From the NCBI GenBank assembly GCA_947044365.1, contig OX345651.1:2967926-3031925 (forward strand): a stretch of 64,000 nt of DNA, given 5' to 3'. Positions 21,369 through 34,141 of the stretch are shown piece after piece. The stretch is from Petrosia ficiformis. Lineage: Eukaryota > Porifera > Demospongiae > Haplosclerida > Petrosiidae. The position numbers were made by a program, and so were the translations under genes. How positions within the stretch are numbered: position 1 is the stretch's first letter; each line of letters begins with the position of its first letter. The notes beneath the pieces are model-generated. The model had not been told where the DNA came from and did no database searches. It saw only the letters and a program-made list of their open reading frames with translations.

Positions 21369-24300
21369 ATGGAATCCAAATTTGTATGCTATATCTTGAT
21401 ATTTTACCTTAATAGGTTTGTATCATCAGCAGAGTATTATGTAGTTCTAAATGATGATGATTGCTCGTATTATCCTGATGAATGTGGCACTCTACAATAT
21501 TACACGTCTTCCGAAACTAACTTCTTCACTTCAAATGCATCGTTCTACTTTTCTGAAGGCCCACATGTTTTAGATACAGAGAGAAGTTTGATGATTGTAA
21601 ATGTTCAGAACTTATCATTAGTGGGTCTCGGTGAGACAGAGGAAGGTTTTCATAATACAGTGACGCAATCAACATCCATCATTACATGTGAGACTCCATC
21701 ATCTAACATTGTATTCATGAATAGCACAAATATAACAATCATATCAATAACATTTAGGAATTGTGGCCGGATACTAGAACTTGAAAATAGAATTAGCAAT
21801 TACTTCAGAAATGCTTTATCACTCTACAGTAGCCTTGCACCTCAATTGGGAAGTAATGCAACAGTGGTTACTATAGAAGTTTACGAATTGACAATACAAA
21901 ATGTGTCTGTTCAAAATAGTTCTGGTTATGGTCTGCTATCAATCAATTCATTTAGTATCTATATAGCACAGTCATCTTTTGTGGAGAATAATCTTCGTGC
22001 ATATTATGAACATTGTGAGGATTGCATTGGAGGCAATTTAGCTATTTTTTACACCAATATACTTACTTCTGTGTCACTACCAATTAGAAATATTCATCCC
22101 ATCAATATAATTAACACCAATGTCTCATTTGGAATTAACCTAGCTTATCCGAGACTTAATAGTCAGATTGGTGGCGGGATGCTAATATTTATGGAACAAA
22201 CAAGACAATATGGCATATATATTTCCATTGATAATATTGTGGCACATGGAAACACGGCAGCCATTGGTGCAAATTTAGCTTTTGTGTCTGAAGCACGAGT
22301 ACCATTTTATACTCTCTTGGTGCAGAATACAGTCAGTAAATATGCAAATATAATTTATAAATTATATTCTAGCTTCTCTCCTTATATGTCTGGAGGAGGA
22401 ATGGCAATTTTAAGTGGGTGTGCTAATCGTCTTCAAGAAACTAATTCAAATAGTGCAACATATCGACCTTCACGAAACCCTATACGATTATACAATACTG
22501 AATTTTACTATAACAATGGTGGTGCATTGGGAACTTTGACAATCACTTACTATGGTAAAAGGGAAATAAGTGAACTTCACAATGTATTTATCGAAAATGT
22601 CACTATGCATAGCAATCATGGAAACATTGTGAGCGGAATGGTACTATCAAGTCAAGTAACAGGAGTTGGAAATCCAATAATCTTTAATGTCAAAAATGTT
22701 TTCATTTTCAATAACAGCTTTGCTGATTTAGCTGCTGTTAAAATTCTTACATGTCATAGAGTAAACTTTGAATTGTTGAATGTACAGAACAATCATGGAT
22801 CCGGTTTGTTAGTACAAGAATCGACGATATATTTCCATGGAAACAATAATTTACTAATGAATAACACTGGAGTCAATGGTGGTGGACTTCATATAGGTGA
22901 CAATTCTCTTGTAGTACTTGAACTTCCTGCCATGGTTTACATTTTGAATAACCATGCTACTGAAACTGGTGGAGGTATGTATATTAAAGAGGATTCTAAT
23001 ATCATAGATTGCTTTTTTCATTTCACTGCTATTCCAGAAGAGAGAGTAATAGGAGACAATGGTTTCTATTTTGAAAACAACACAGCTAATATATCTGGTA
23101 CTGTTGTGTATGGAGGTAACATTGACAAATGTAATCCAATAGATTACACATTTGAAGAATTAGAAACGAGTACAAAATTATTTGATGAATTTTTTGAATT
23201 CCCAGGCGAAGGAAATTCCAATGTAAGTGCAATATCCTCTAAAGCCATCAAAGTTTGTTTTTGCAATGGACTTATACCAAATTGTAGTTTAGACAATATA
23301 CGCATTGAGGTGTATCCTGGAGAAAAAATAAATGTTTCTGTTGTGACTGTTGGGCAAAGAAATGGAACAACACCTGGACGAATGATTGTGTCTGAAATTG
23401 TTAATAAGAATTTAATTCATCAATATTTTGAATATACTCCATCAGCATGCTACAACTTCACTTCTTTGGTAAACACATTTAACAGTATTACAAACAATTC
23501 ACAAGTGGTCTTGTCAACCGATATCAGTGAACTTTCACCACTAGTTAATCGAAATTATATTACTATTCATATGGACATACTAGATTGTCCACTGGGTTTT
23601 GAAATATCTGACATAACTGGCACATGTGATTGCTGCACTAACATTCGATCAGCTTTAAGAGATGCAGTCTGTAATATATCTACGATGTATATACAAAGAG
23701 AAGGAGATGTGTGGATTGGGTCTAGAAATGAATCAAATCTTTGTGTCATTGCTCACACTAACTGTCCATTAAACTATTGTGATACATCTAATGTAACATT
23801 TAACATCACTGATCCAAGCCCACAATGTGCTTTCCAAAGAACTGGACTGCTTTGTGGAAAGTGTACTGAAGGATATAGTCTAGTCTTAGGAGGAAATGAA
23901 TGTTCTCAATGTAGCAACTGGTACTTGTTATTACTTATAGTATTTGGTTTGGCTGGATTTTGTTTAGTTGCTTTAATCATCATCTTGAACCTAACAGTGA
24001 GTGTTGGTACACTTGATGCACTGATATTCTATGTTAATGTAGTGAAGCTGAATGAGGTTGCTTTTTTAAAATTATGTAAAATACCTTTTCTTGCATATTT
24101 CATATCTTGGCTTAATTTAGATCTCGGAATTAACACATGTTTTTACAATGGTATGGATGGTTATATGAAAGCATGGTTGCAATTCTTATTCCCATTCTAT
24201 CTTTGGTTTGTGATAATTGTTGTCATTGTATTTGCTCGTCACTATTCTCCATTCGCAAGAGTTATTGGAAAAACTGCAGTACCAGCTTTGGCAACTCTAC

Positions 24301-25124
24301 TACTTCTCTCATACAACAAACTATTTCGTTCCATTGCTCTGGTTTTTACAGTGATTCCTATCAAGTGTGACAGTGAACTCATACTGTCTTGGTATGCAGA
24401 TCCAAACATTCAGTATTTATCTACAGAGCACACTACAATTTTTGTGTTCTCATTGTTGGTGCTGTTTTTATTGGGGATACCATATACTGCCATGTTACTA
24501 TTTAGATCTCCCATTGAGCGATACTTAGTGTCTCATTTGAAATGTATAAAACCGCAAATGTGGTTAAAAGTCAAACCATTTCTTGATGCATATGGTGGTC
24601 CATATAAAGACAACTATCAATTCTGGGTTGGACTACTGCTTGTTGCAAGGCTGTTCATCATTCTGTTTGTCTCACTTTTTAGTAATTCAAAAGAATCAAT
24701 TTTGACTTTCACCATTTCTATAGCTGCCATATTACTTGCTATTTCTACAGCTTTGAATGGTGTTTACAAAAACTGGTACCTCAATGTATTACAAACTTGG
24801 TTTTTATTAACCATTATTGTACACTGTTCTGCAGCTTTGAATGATAACGCTTTCCTAGGGACAGTGGTAGCAGTTTCTGTTACCTTCTTCATTTTTGTTG
24901 GAATTATAATTTTTCATATCCACTTGAAGTACAAGAATTCGAAGCCAGTTCGTTCACTTTTAGTTCGTATTTCTAGCAGTCTTAGATCAAACAAAGATCA
25001 AGATGAAGTAGCAAATAACCCTATCAAAACAATTGATGCTACTGATATTCGAGAGAGGTTTGTTGACAGTACTGAATCAATAGTCATATTACGAAGAGAA
25101 TCACTGATATTTGAAAACCCATGA
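21369..25124 (+). CDS. Secreted beta-helix ectodomain plus multi-TM protein, single exon, about 1251 aa
   Basis: The frame is open from 21,288, but the ATG at 21,369 is the better start because it opens directly on a signal peptide (MESKFVCYILIFYLNRFVSS). The ectodomain starts DDDCSYYPDECGTLQYYTSS, followed by repeating N-x-(S/T)-rich strands (SNIVFMNSTNITIISITFRN; NNTGVNGGGLHIGDNSLVVL) resembling right-handed parallel beta-helix folds. Near codon 860-875 (counting from 21,288) is a cysteine module, RTGLLCGKCTEGYSLVLGGN-ECSQC, immediately before WYLLLLIVFGLAGFCLVALI, the first of about seven or more TM helices (codons about 878-1,210). A short cytoplasmic tail follows. Paralogues of this layout are, to my knowledge, expanded in sponges and cnidarians with unknown ligand. 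Many N-glycosylation sites fit a surface sensor or adhesion role. Confidence 0.85.
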   Translation: MESKFVCYILIFYLNRFVSSAEYYVVLNDDDCSYYPDECGTLQYYTSSETNFFTSNASFYFSEGPHVLDTERSLMIVNVQNLSLVGLGETEEGFHNTVTQSTSIITCETPSSNIVFMNSTNITIISITFRNCGRILELENRISNYFRNALSLYSSLAPQLGSNATVVTIEVYELTIQNVSVQNSSGYGLLSINSFSIYIAQSSFVENNLRAYYEHCEDCIGGNLAIFYTNILTSVSLPIRNIHPINIINTNVSFGINLAYPRLNSQIGGGMLIFMEQTRQYGIYISIDNIVAHGNTAAIGANLAFVSEARVPFYTLLVQNTVSKYANIIYKLYSSFSPYMSGGGMAILSGCANRLQETNSNSATYRPSRNPIRLYNTEFYYNNGGALGTLTITYYGKREISELHNVFIENVTMHSNHGNIVSGMVLSSQVTGVGNPIIFNVKNVFIFNNSFADLAAVKILTCHRVNFELLNVQNNHGSGLLVQESTIYFHGNNNLLMNNTGVNGGGLHIGDNSLVVLELPAMVYILNNHATETGGGMYIKEDSNIIDCFFHFTAIPEERVIGDNGFYFENNTANISGTVVYGGNIDKCNPIDYTFEELETSTKLFDEFFEFPGEGNSNVSAISSKAIKVCFCNGLIPNCSLDNIRIEVYPGEKINVSVVTVGQRNGTTPGRMIVSEIVNKNLIHQYFEYTPSACYNFTSLVNTFNSITNNSQVVLSTDISELSPLVNRNYITIHMDILDCPLGFEISDITGTCDCCTNIRSALRDAVCNISTMYIQREGDVWIGSRNESNLCVIAHTNCPLNYCDTSNVTFNITDPSPQCAFQRTGLLCGKCTEGYSLVLGGNECSQCSNWYLLLLIVFGLAGFCLVALIIILNLTVSVGTLDALIFYVNVVKLNEVAFLKLCKIPFLAYFISWLNLDLGINTCFYNGMDGYMKAWLQFLFPFYLWFVIIVVIVFARHYSPFARVIGKTAVPALATLLLLSYNKLFRSIALVFTVIPIKCDSELILSWYADPNIQYLSTEHTTIFVFSLLVLFLLGIPYTAMLLFRSPIERYLVSHLKCIKPQMWLKVKPFLDAYGGPYKDNYQFWVGLLLVARLFIILFVSLFSNSKESILTFTISIAAILLAISTALNGVYKNWYLNVLQTWFLLTIIVHCSAALNDNAFLGTVVAVSVTFFIFVGIIIFHIHLKYKNSKPVRSLLVRISSSLRSNKDQDEVANNPIKTIDATDIRERFVDSTESIVILRRESLIFENP

Positions 25125-25760
25125 ACTATTTCCTTGAACTGAAAGCTGAAAATTGTTCAAGTGTCCATCTAATTATTTTTCTGTCTCTACTGCAGCATTC
25201 CTGGCATTCACGATTACTGTTATAATATAATGGTAATAAAATAATCATCCATGCACTCTATAACATCATAACTTACATCTATATATACATTTCTCTGATT
25301 TAAATCACATATTCACCTTATATTATAGAAATTATATGAATTACTATCTGTTGATGCGTAACTATAATAGAAGTTATATATTATAACTGTTACTACATGT
25401 AACGTTTCTTCTGGTTTGTAAATGAATTTCCTAATTGTCTATTTTAACCCTTATTAATATCTAATGAATCTATGTTAGCAAATCCGTGGTCACATATCTT
25501 TGTTATTAAGTTAGTACATATACTCACTACTAATTATAAACGGCTGTCACTTTAACATTCCTCATCATTGCTAACTATTATAAATATCTAATTGGAGTTA
25601 TTTTAACAATTTTGTTTTTTGCAGTGCATGTGAGTTTAGTTAATTACTGTATAATTTATGTTGCACCTACCACTTGAGTAACCTGCCCACATAACTCACA
25701 GTTGTGGGAACATAATTAGACAGACTCTCAGGCTCTTTGTAAATTTCATGCTTTCAAAAT
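25125..25760. other. 3' flank of the TM-protein gene
   Basis: AT-rich, no ORF or hairpin of note. It is duplicated almost unchanged at 46,130-46,511 and 47,166-47,400, where a TTAA MITE splits it. Confidence 0.6.
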
Positions 25761-25955
25761 GTTTACTTTGTTTTTATGGCCCCGTAGGGCCATCCCTATA
25801 ATTGCTTTCCACGGGGTTGACTCTAATTATATTCTTGTGTCATCTGCGCGACTATGCGTTGTATACGTAGTTAAGGAAGTTGCGTCATTCCCTGGGGGGC
25901 TCGGTCAATTAATGGGCGTGGCGCGTAAAGAACGCGCGTTTGAGCTACAGACCAG

Positions 25956-27306
25956 CCAGGAAGATAGTCTGGCGGTGCCGCCCACTTTGCATACGAGGAA
26001 GTGGTCTGGGGAAACTAGCATCACTCACTCGTACACGCTGCAACGTACAGTGCAGCCCAATCAGATTGCAGTATTCAATCATAGACTACGTTTAAGGGAT
26101 TTGAAACGCCTACGCATTTCCGTACACTCCGTTGCCCCACCCTATCTTTTTTAGCCAGCCCCTCCCCTCTAAATACAATGCGCTATGCATGCAAGAGTGG
26201 TAAAGAACTTGTTTTAAATCGTGTATCATTAAAGAACACTTTTGTTAAACTAATTGATAATATCACCAACCAACATAGCAGTGCTATACCTTCAGCTAGA
26301 AAACTGGAGTGTTGAACTATATGACCTACCACACTGCTTAGAGTCCCCAAAATGTAAGTACTCTATATTTGTTTTAAACCCATGTATTTTTATTGAGTAA
26401 CAAAACTTACATGGGAATATTGCAATAGAAGTAAGAGTCCCAAAACCCGTTTTCGTTATGATATGTACTAAAAAACAATGGTTTTTAACATTGTACATGA
26501 TTTGTTGCTAATGTTTTAGCAGTTGAGATGTTAAAACGATACAATAGCAACATGTATATCAAGAAAAAACACCTTAATTGTCCAGTTTCAGCAAGGAATA
26601 GTGTTTTTTCTATGATCAGTCCTCACCACTAAGTAATAAAATTTAATTGATTTCTGGGGACACAGAGTGCGTCACAGACTTATGCATTGATGCTATGGGA
26701 TCACGTGCGCCATTTCCAATCCCTTATACGTAGTCTATGATTCAATGACCTCCTCTAAGGACACGCCTTGATAACGTCACTTAACGTGTGAGAAAATGAA
26801 TTCAGATGCTATAGTTTCTGCTGCTGAAAGTGCTGCTAAATCTCTTGGATATACGAAACTTAAGGACAAGCAAAGGGAAGTTGTAGTACACCTATGTTCA
26901 AGGAACGATGTGTTCGCTGTGTTGCCGACAGGCTATGGGAAAAGCTTGTGTTACACCTGTCTTCCCAAAGCTTTTGACACACTGTTAAGCTGCCTTGGCC
27001 AACTTTCTCGTTGCAACCTCTTTCCATATCTTTAGTACGGCTTTGACGGTTCACTGTTTACGATCCTGCGATCAGACACTCTGTTAGTCACTTCTCCGCA
27101 GCCGACACAATAAATCGAAGTCATGTTTTTGTTTTTACTCGCTTCTACTCACACGTGGTTACACAATTAAAGCCACACCTTCACATACTTGTCAGCCACT
27201 TGGTAGACTACTCCTTTAAACCGAGCCTACATTCCAGCGTGTACGAGTGAGTAATGCTAGTTTCTCCAGACCACTTCCTCGTATGCAAAGTTTCAATCCA
27301 GGAAGA
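25956..27306. mobile_element. MULE-like non-autonomous element with about 80-bp inverted termini, copy A (right tip damaged)
   Basis: The left terminus tagtctggcggtgccgccca begins at 25,965 after ccaggaaga (25,956-25,964). The right terminus runs cagcgtgtacgagtgagtaa...cctcgtatgcaaag, and the same 9-bp word ccaggaaga follows at 27,298-27,306. The last about 20 bp of the right terminus are replaced by tttcaat; copy B keeps the full end. Long inverted termini with a 9-bp duplication fit Mutator-like elements. The cargo includes a RecQ helicase fragment. Confidence 0.78.
26796..27035 (+). pseudogene. RecQ-like DNA helicase N-terminal fragment captured in a transposon
   Basis: The ORF starts MNSDAIVSAAESAAKSLGYT, continues KLKDKQREVVVHLCSRNDVF, and reaches the Walker A box VLPTGYGKSLCYTCLPKAFD. 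This is the Q-motif/motif I start of the RecQ family. After FDTL similarity ends and the frame stops at 27,035; DEAH and later helicase motifs are absent. It may be a first exon carried by the element. A copy with a single third-position difference that I noticed is at 51,167-51,406. Confidence 0.8.
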
Positions 27307-27638
27307 TTCAATTGTTGTATATAGCAGAGAAACAGTATAAATATTATGCAAGAATCTTTAACAAGTAAGTATAATAAGTTGCTGAGTTTCAGTCTCATGA
27401 AGAAGTCATCATTTAGAACCTAGCTTGAAGGAGTACTTTAGTCAGTTCATCACAGATCTGTGTATTTAGTCTGCAATTGAGCTTACACTTACTTTAGGCC
27501 CCAGCTTTCGAGTACACAGAAAAATAGAGACACTAGTGCCACCAGCAATGCTTAATACATAGTCATCACAAAGCAAATATAAGGATGTTTTTTTTCTCTA
27601 TATACACTTGTTCATCTTGTATGTGTGTGTCTATACAG

Positions 27639-29257
27639 CTGTTGGCACTTGTCCTCCAGATTCAGGTAAGTGTAATAGTATATTATTTACAATATCAATG
27701 AGACTATAATTATTCATGGTACAGGAATATATTTAACTCTACATGAAGAGTGTAGATGCAATGGTACATTCGTCAGAGATATTGATTTACTTATCAATGG
27801 AGATCGAAATAATGATCTCCATTGTGTGTTACCTGGTGAGACACTGGATGGAGGAGAGTGGTTGAGACCTGATGGACAACCTGTCAATTGTAATGATGTT
27901 ACTGGTCTTGATCCTTTTCTTTGTACTAACACTACCAGTCCTAATGCCACTATCACACTTTACTTGAAGGATGACAAAGACTTTGCTCCATTTGAACCTG
28001 GTAATAGTGGTATTGAATTACAGAACAAGTGTTGTCTGCTCACTAGTTGTTCTGATCCTAATACTAGCATTATGGTTATTAATGTATTTGGTGAGTACTT
28101 TACAACTCCAATAAAACTGATATTTTTAGATATTTTTACAGATCGTATGTATATATCAGAAATATACGTTGATCTTCCACCTAATGTAAGTATTATTCCA
28201 CAAAACTACACTATACATTGCGTGGTAATGGTAGGAGGATATCCTTATTACTCATTTGATCTTAAACACTTTTATGAGGGTAATCTAGATATTCAGCTCG
28301 ATGCATCATATTGTGATAATCAGTCAGGATATAACTGTGTAGTTAACAGCCAACTACACTACGGTGAAAATTTTTATTATTATGATGAAACACTAACTGC
28401 TGAGTGGGAAGCAAAGAATATCAGTAGTGGAGCCGTTGTGAATACTGCATTTACAGGTACTGGTGATCATATACATCGATGTACTGCTATAGATGAAGAT
28501 GTTAAAAGAAATGCCTACCTTACAGTAGCTGGTAAGTTATTGTATCAATTGTTTAGTTAATGAATTTATACTTTCAGCTCCCAGTTCATCACCCTCTATT
28601 CCCAAACTGATCAGTAATACACTCACTAGTATCACTATCAGTTGGACATATCCTAATGTATCTGATACTGATGGGTATGTAGTCAATGCTAGTAGTCTCA
28701 GTGACTATGTGATACAACAAGTGAATGAAAGTAGTGTGAATGAGACTACACTAAATGGACTGATACCAGGAACAACTTATAACATCACAGTCAGGGCTTA
28801 TCAAGATTTACTAGGACCAGCTAGTCAACCACTTTCAGTAGAAACACTAAATGGTAGGAGTATGCATGTTCTCAAATTGATGTGATTTCTTAATCATAAA
28901 TATTATTGTTATAGCTCTATAAATATTGTAATATCTTCAGCAGATACTCAATATAACCTTGCAATAAAATGTGACATAATTATAATTTTATCCTTCTTTA
29001 CCTCATAGTTCATTTATCATATACCATTGATGGAATTAATACAATTGTTGGTTGGGAAGCTCATATAAGCGGAGGTAACACAACTGGCTATGTCATCATA
29101 TACACATACTGTGATGGAGAAGATAAGTATGCACTGAATAAAACAACAACACAGTACACAATCATTGGATTGGACTATAGTGTAATAAATAATATCACTA
29201 TTGTTGCTTCAAATATTATGGCAAATTCGTCAGCAAGTATATCGACAAATATCGTTG
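27639..29257 (+). CDS. Ig/fibronectin type III surface-protein gene fragment (five exons, both ends missing)
   Basis: Exons 27639-27665, 27725-28090, 28142-28531, 28578-28853 and 29009-29257 join in phase 1 at GT-AG sites. Exons 2-3 encode a Cys-rich, glycosylated domain (HEECRCNGTFVRDIDLLING) and an Ig-like module with Cys in HCVVMVGG and HRCTAIDED. Exon 4 is a classical FN3 domain (ISWTYPNVSDTDGYVV...GLIPGTTYNITVRAY). Exon 5 is a second FN3-like domain (TIVGWEAHISGGNTTGYVII). No start codon, signal peptide, TM segment or stop is found nearby, and repeat sequence begins on both sides. It is therefore a partial gene, or one disrupted by rearrangement. The 51-bp intron 28,091-28,141 is in frame and could be retained. 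Confidence 0.72.
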
Positions 29258-30252
29258 GTGAGGAAAAATAAATAATCATATTTATATATAATTATACTAA
29301 TTAAAATTGAAAGGGTTATATGTACATAATTTATAACATCCATTGTATCTAAATCTACTGTGGGATTCATTATTACATAATGTACTTTGTATACTAGTTA
29401 ATATATGTAGTCTCAGGAGCAATTATTAATATTGAAACTCATGTAAACAAACATGGTTTTTTTCTCTATATACACTTGTTTTTCAGCTCTCTCAAGGTTG
29501 TTTTAAAATCCCAGAATTGTAACTATCCTTAAATATTTTAATTTATAAATGTTATGTCAATACTCTAATTTTCTTCTTCTGTACAAAATTCTAGTCTCTT
29601 CCCAGATCCCCCTTTTTGTCCATCTCACTAATTGTCCATTTGATTACATAATTATCATCCACATAACCTCTACCTCCTTTTATCAACACCTTTTTGTAAA
29701 ATCATACTTTCCCACTGCATGTAATAAATCTATTTACCCCCTGCTGCTAAATTAACACTATCAATTTCTCAATTTAAATCCCTTTGAACATTCAAACATG
29801 ATATGATAATACCTATTACCTTTTTTTACAAACCAATAAACATTTTAAAACAGTGAATGGGACATGTTAAAGGTGCTAAATTTTATTTCAAAGTCAAAAG
29901 TGTTTCATCACTTGATTGTAATTGCTGGCCTGTCCATGCAATTGAATATAAATTTTCTATCTCTGGTCCTGAAGTCCAGGGATGCTTCATCACGTAGCCA
30001 ATCGCTGTATTACATGTACATCATATATTCTAGACTGTTTTGTAATTGGGAGGAATATAGTTTTGCTACTATTTATAGTAGTGATTGATAAACATGCGAA
30101 AACTGCCCTGCATTTAGTTACTAGTTACGTATTGTGTCATTTTATACAATATTCAATCTATTATTAATTAAATCAATTACAACAATACTTCAAAAGATCA
30201 TCCTAAAGATGAAAAGTAACATGGAAGTAAAAATAAATCTATACTACTCAAG

Positions 30253-30774
30253 TCATTTCACTTTTCCACCGCAACCACGAATACACCCCTTGTGAAGAGG
30301 AGCATGAAGATCCAAATCTGGAAAATAGGCCAATAGTGTATATGTATTGGTCTGGAAATTGGCTTCCACAAAAATATGATAGCACTTCAGGTGTTCCTCT
30401 GGGAATGTCACAACCTATGTATGTATGAAACAAAAATACATTTCATTTTGTACTGCTTTGTGCAAACATGCATGAATAAAAGAAATGGAGTAGTAAAACG
30501 ATACCTTAACGTAGTAGTAATATCATACCTTAATGATATAATCAGCCTCAATCAATTGAGGTCCAATTCCTGCTTGAGGAGGAAAATAAGGAGACTGGCG
30601 ATATGTGAGAGCTCTATATATCTCAAATTTCATCCCAACCTTCTCTTCAAGAGTAGATCTCACCTAAGAACAGTTTAGAATAAGAATGTATTTTTTAAAA
30701 ATTCTTTAACATACTTTGTCAGCTATATCTTGTATAGATTTATCAGCAGGAAGCAAAGGACCAAATTCAGCCAT
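30253..30774 (-). CDS. Stefin (cystatin B-like) gene on left palindrome arm, 118 aa
   Basis: Exons 30715-30774, 30529-30663 and 30253-30414, phase-0 GT-AG introns; 20+45+53 aa. Starts MAEFGPLLPADKSIQDIADK; exon 2 starts VRSTLEEKVGMKFEIYRALT and exon 3 VVTFPEEHLKCYHIFVEANF. Strand 4-5 signature TYTLLAYFPDLDLHAPL is kept. The QVVAG loop is replaced by a Pro/Gly-rich segment, SPYFPPQAGIGPQLIEA. It ends in a basic, Cys-containing tail (CIRGCGGKVK). No signal peptide. Confidence 0.83.
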
Positions 30775-30999
30775 TACTTCTTCACAATTCTATTTTCTGG
30801 AAAAGTATCAATTATTACACTTTAGTCTATTTGGAGAGACACTCTCCTTATATACTCATTTGCAACCACAAGTGGGTGTGAAGTGCTAGATGACATCATA
30901 TGTGAGTTTGTGTATGTATGTATGTATGTAGGTATGTATGTATTTATGCATGTATGTACAACCTATGTTACCTCTATGGTAATGATCTCACAGGTATAA

Positions 31000-33900
31000 C
31001 TTAATTATGTCATTCTGATTAGAGTTCTTAGAATTTGTGAATCCTAAAAACTTATTGCAAATGTTATAAAGGTATAAATTTTTGCGGGTTTACAAACCTT
31101 TTTGATGGCCAGATACAATTACATGTACTTTAGTATAAATTATACTAAATACTACACATGAAATATGAGCTAACTAAATATAGCTAACTAAAACAATACT
31201 AGAATGAATCTACATAGATTTCTGTGACAACTGAAACCCTTACAACTACTCTAGGTAGTGATGTATAACTTCATTAGGTAATTTACCATTTATAGTCATT
31301 GATAAAGCTTTTTTAAAATGAACCCGCATTGACTATGACTTTGATGATAGCCTATTTAACATACTACCCACCCTAAACTTCCTAACGTTTTCTGAATATA
31401 TTAAACAACCTGAGCCTGTACAGTTGATGCTTTGTGGCTAAACTATTCATATGCTGTAGATGTAATCTCCTATGCATATGTATTTATGAAAATAGACAAG
31501 CATCCAACTACTTATACATGTCCATACTACATATATGTACATGTAAATAAACATGTAGATTGTATACATCTGACATGGTACACAGACGAGCATCCAATTA
31601 CTGATACATGTCCGTATTACATGTATATGTATTTTTTTTTTGAATCACGAACATTAGTGATTAGTTCAAAATTCTTTAACTGTTGAGTCGCCTTTTTGCA
31701 GATTTGTAATTAAACCCTATATCCCTATTTACCAAATAAGGAAAATACCTTATGTTATAGGATAATAACTAATTATGAACATTGTCCCTTTGCCTTGCCA
31801 CTAAAACAACTACTATACCTCCCTTTGACCTTTATATTATGTATAATATTCATGTAATCTATTATTAATAATAATTATATTTATAATAATTATGATATTG
31901 TTATTTTTGTGATGTCTCTATGCTCTATCCTTTTTCTTTCATATTCCACAGGTATTACTGTTTAACTGCTGCTGCTGTGAGTTATATATATGTATACTCA
32001 CATATACAACTCCTATACCACATGCTCTTATTGATACTATTATATTTACAAGCACTACTGAAATGTGTAGAATTCATACAGAAGATTGTCTATGCTTGAA
32101 GTTCTTTGAAAATAGTTTTTCGAGGCAGTGAACACACCACAACTATCCACATTATCACAGAGTAATTATACAGGTATATATAGTGACTATAACACGTTAC
32201 CATTCTAACTAAAGCATCCACATGTCATGCACCACATATAATTATACATATATATTATAGTTAACTACATGTATATCTCAGTGTATATGAAGGTGGTCAT
32301 TCTTATCATCACATACTTAAACAACACTAGTACATGTATATGTATATCTTTACTTTCAAGATTTTATTAACTTTGTAAATGTAAATAGTAGTAATGAAAT
32401 ATTATGCACGAATAATAATATAAAAAATATATTGTATATAATGTATTCTTTCATGTATAAACACATGTATATAGCTTGCTTTTCTTTGCTCTTCCTTTTC
32501 TTTCATTTTTATTCCATTTTGGAGACTTGTTCCCTGACATAATTACCACCACTATGGGTGTCTGTTTCCGATATTTAATTTAGAAACAAAATTTGTGTAT
32601 TATGTAAGTATAGCATTGTTCATATTCTGTTATTCAAGACATCTCAACAGTACTAATCACTGAAGTTCGCAATCCAAAATCTTCTCATAGCTTATTTGGA
32701 ATACTGAATTATGCAAAGACTTAGCAAGGAGGTGTATAGAGACTATTATATCATGAATTATGTCTTTTATGTAAAGATATATATGTATACATGTGCATGT
32801 ACATTTGAAAACACATGTACATGTAGCATGGAGATGTATCAGTAATTGAAAGCTTGTCTACTTACTATGTTCGATGTATATGAACACAATCTACACGTCT
32901 ATTTACATGTACATTATGTATTATGGATGTGTATCTTGTCTATTTTCATAAATACATATATATGCACAGGAGCTTACATGTACATCTATAGCGTAAAACC
33001 ACGAAGGAGCATCAAATGTATATTTCTGATTGTTTATTCAGAAACCTTACCATATTAGGTGGGTAGTATACCAAGTAGGCTATCATCAAAGTCATAGTCA
33101 ATGTGGTTCATTCCAATATAATTATAATTATAATTAATTATGAATGGTAAATTACCTAATGAAGTTATAGATCACTACCTAAGCTTCTTCCAAGAACCTT
33201 GCCATACTACTATATTCATTTAAAATATGAATTTTCATACTATAGCAGCATTATTATGTATAGATCAAAGAAGTGCCAGAGTAGTTGTAAGGGTTTCAGT
33301 TGTCACAGACGTCTGTGTAAACTCATTCTAAGACATTGATACTGAATTATAAAAATACACAGCAAAGGGGTATATAGAGATTACGATGTCATGAGTTATG
33401 TCTTTCATAATAGATGTGTATGTACAAATGTGCATGTAGTATGGACATGTATCAGCAATTGGATGCTTGTAAATGTACTATGACAGATGTATACACAATC
33501 TACACATTTATTTACATGTACATATAGATATACATTCAGCATAAGTAGTTGGGTGCTTGTCTGTATGCATATATTAATACATATGCACATGAGCTTACAT
33601 GTGCAGCATATGAATAGTGAAGCCACAAAGAAGCATTAACTGCTTACCTTACCATATTAAAACGTTTAGGTGGGCAAGCATGTATATAATCTATTATACA
33701 CGCCTAAAATTAGTACAGATCTACACTGCAAAAATAGAATTGTTAAAATAACAAATTTATTTGTTAGTACAGTTGCAAGGATGCAAAGTATAATTTAGTT
33801 AGTCATACAAGATGTTATGACTGCATGATAACGTACTTATACCAATTATAATCAAATATTATGTCTAATATCTGCACAAAAAAGGTTTGGAAACCTAATT

Positions 33901-34100
33901 TAAAATATTTATTTTGCTTATTATTAACTTTAAAACAGAAAGGTTTAAGCAAAAACCTGTTTGTTACTTTTGATCCTTGCATGATTTGACATCTGCTGGT
34001 GGTAGTATTTTCAAAGTGCTAACGTTCATAGGTTCTCTGGAATTTTGCTGACAGACAGACACTATGATTACAGTAACCTCCGCTCCGTTTATGCGGGCGA
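31000..34100. other. Gene-free palindrome arm
   Basis: Consists of a short-period repeat family rich in acatgtac and atgtatac motifs, a (tgta)n run at 30,911-30,955, and MITE fragments (about 33,727-33,930, and 33,935-34,110, which resembles 40,590-40,740). ORFs here are low-complexity and I do not consider them genes. Confidence 0.65.
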
Positions 34101-34141
34101 GGATTAATTATAATTCAAGAAACCAAAACTGTGAAGAAGTG

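Larger units (their letters stand above)
25777..27610. repeat. 'GGCC' family repeat (inverted), interrupted by a RecQ-carrying element
   Basis: 25,777-25,955 is the inverted form of the 42,170-42,410 repeat end. 27,307-27,610 is the other part of the same repeat (compare 14,365-14,580 inverted). The two parts are separated by the element at 25,965-27,297. Confidence 0.75.

Noticed and set aside
25759..26154. 131-codon ORF over the GGCC repeat and the MULE-like terminus
   Set aside because: It crosses the boundary between two different repeats, so it is a chance open frame.
30911..30955. Regular short repeats that could suggest a CRISPR array
   Set aside because: Simple (tgta)n microsatellite without spacers, in a eukaryotic context.
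31432..31686. 84-codon ORF repeated at 36,754, 58,324 and 63,644
   Set aside because: It recurs only because the repeat recurs; the composition follows acatgtac-type DNA motifs and there is no domain or splice context.
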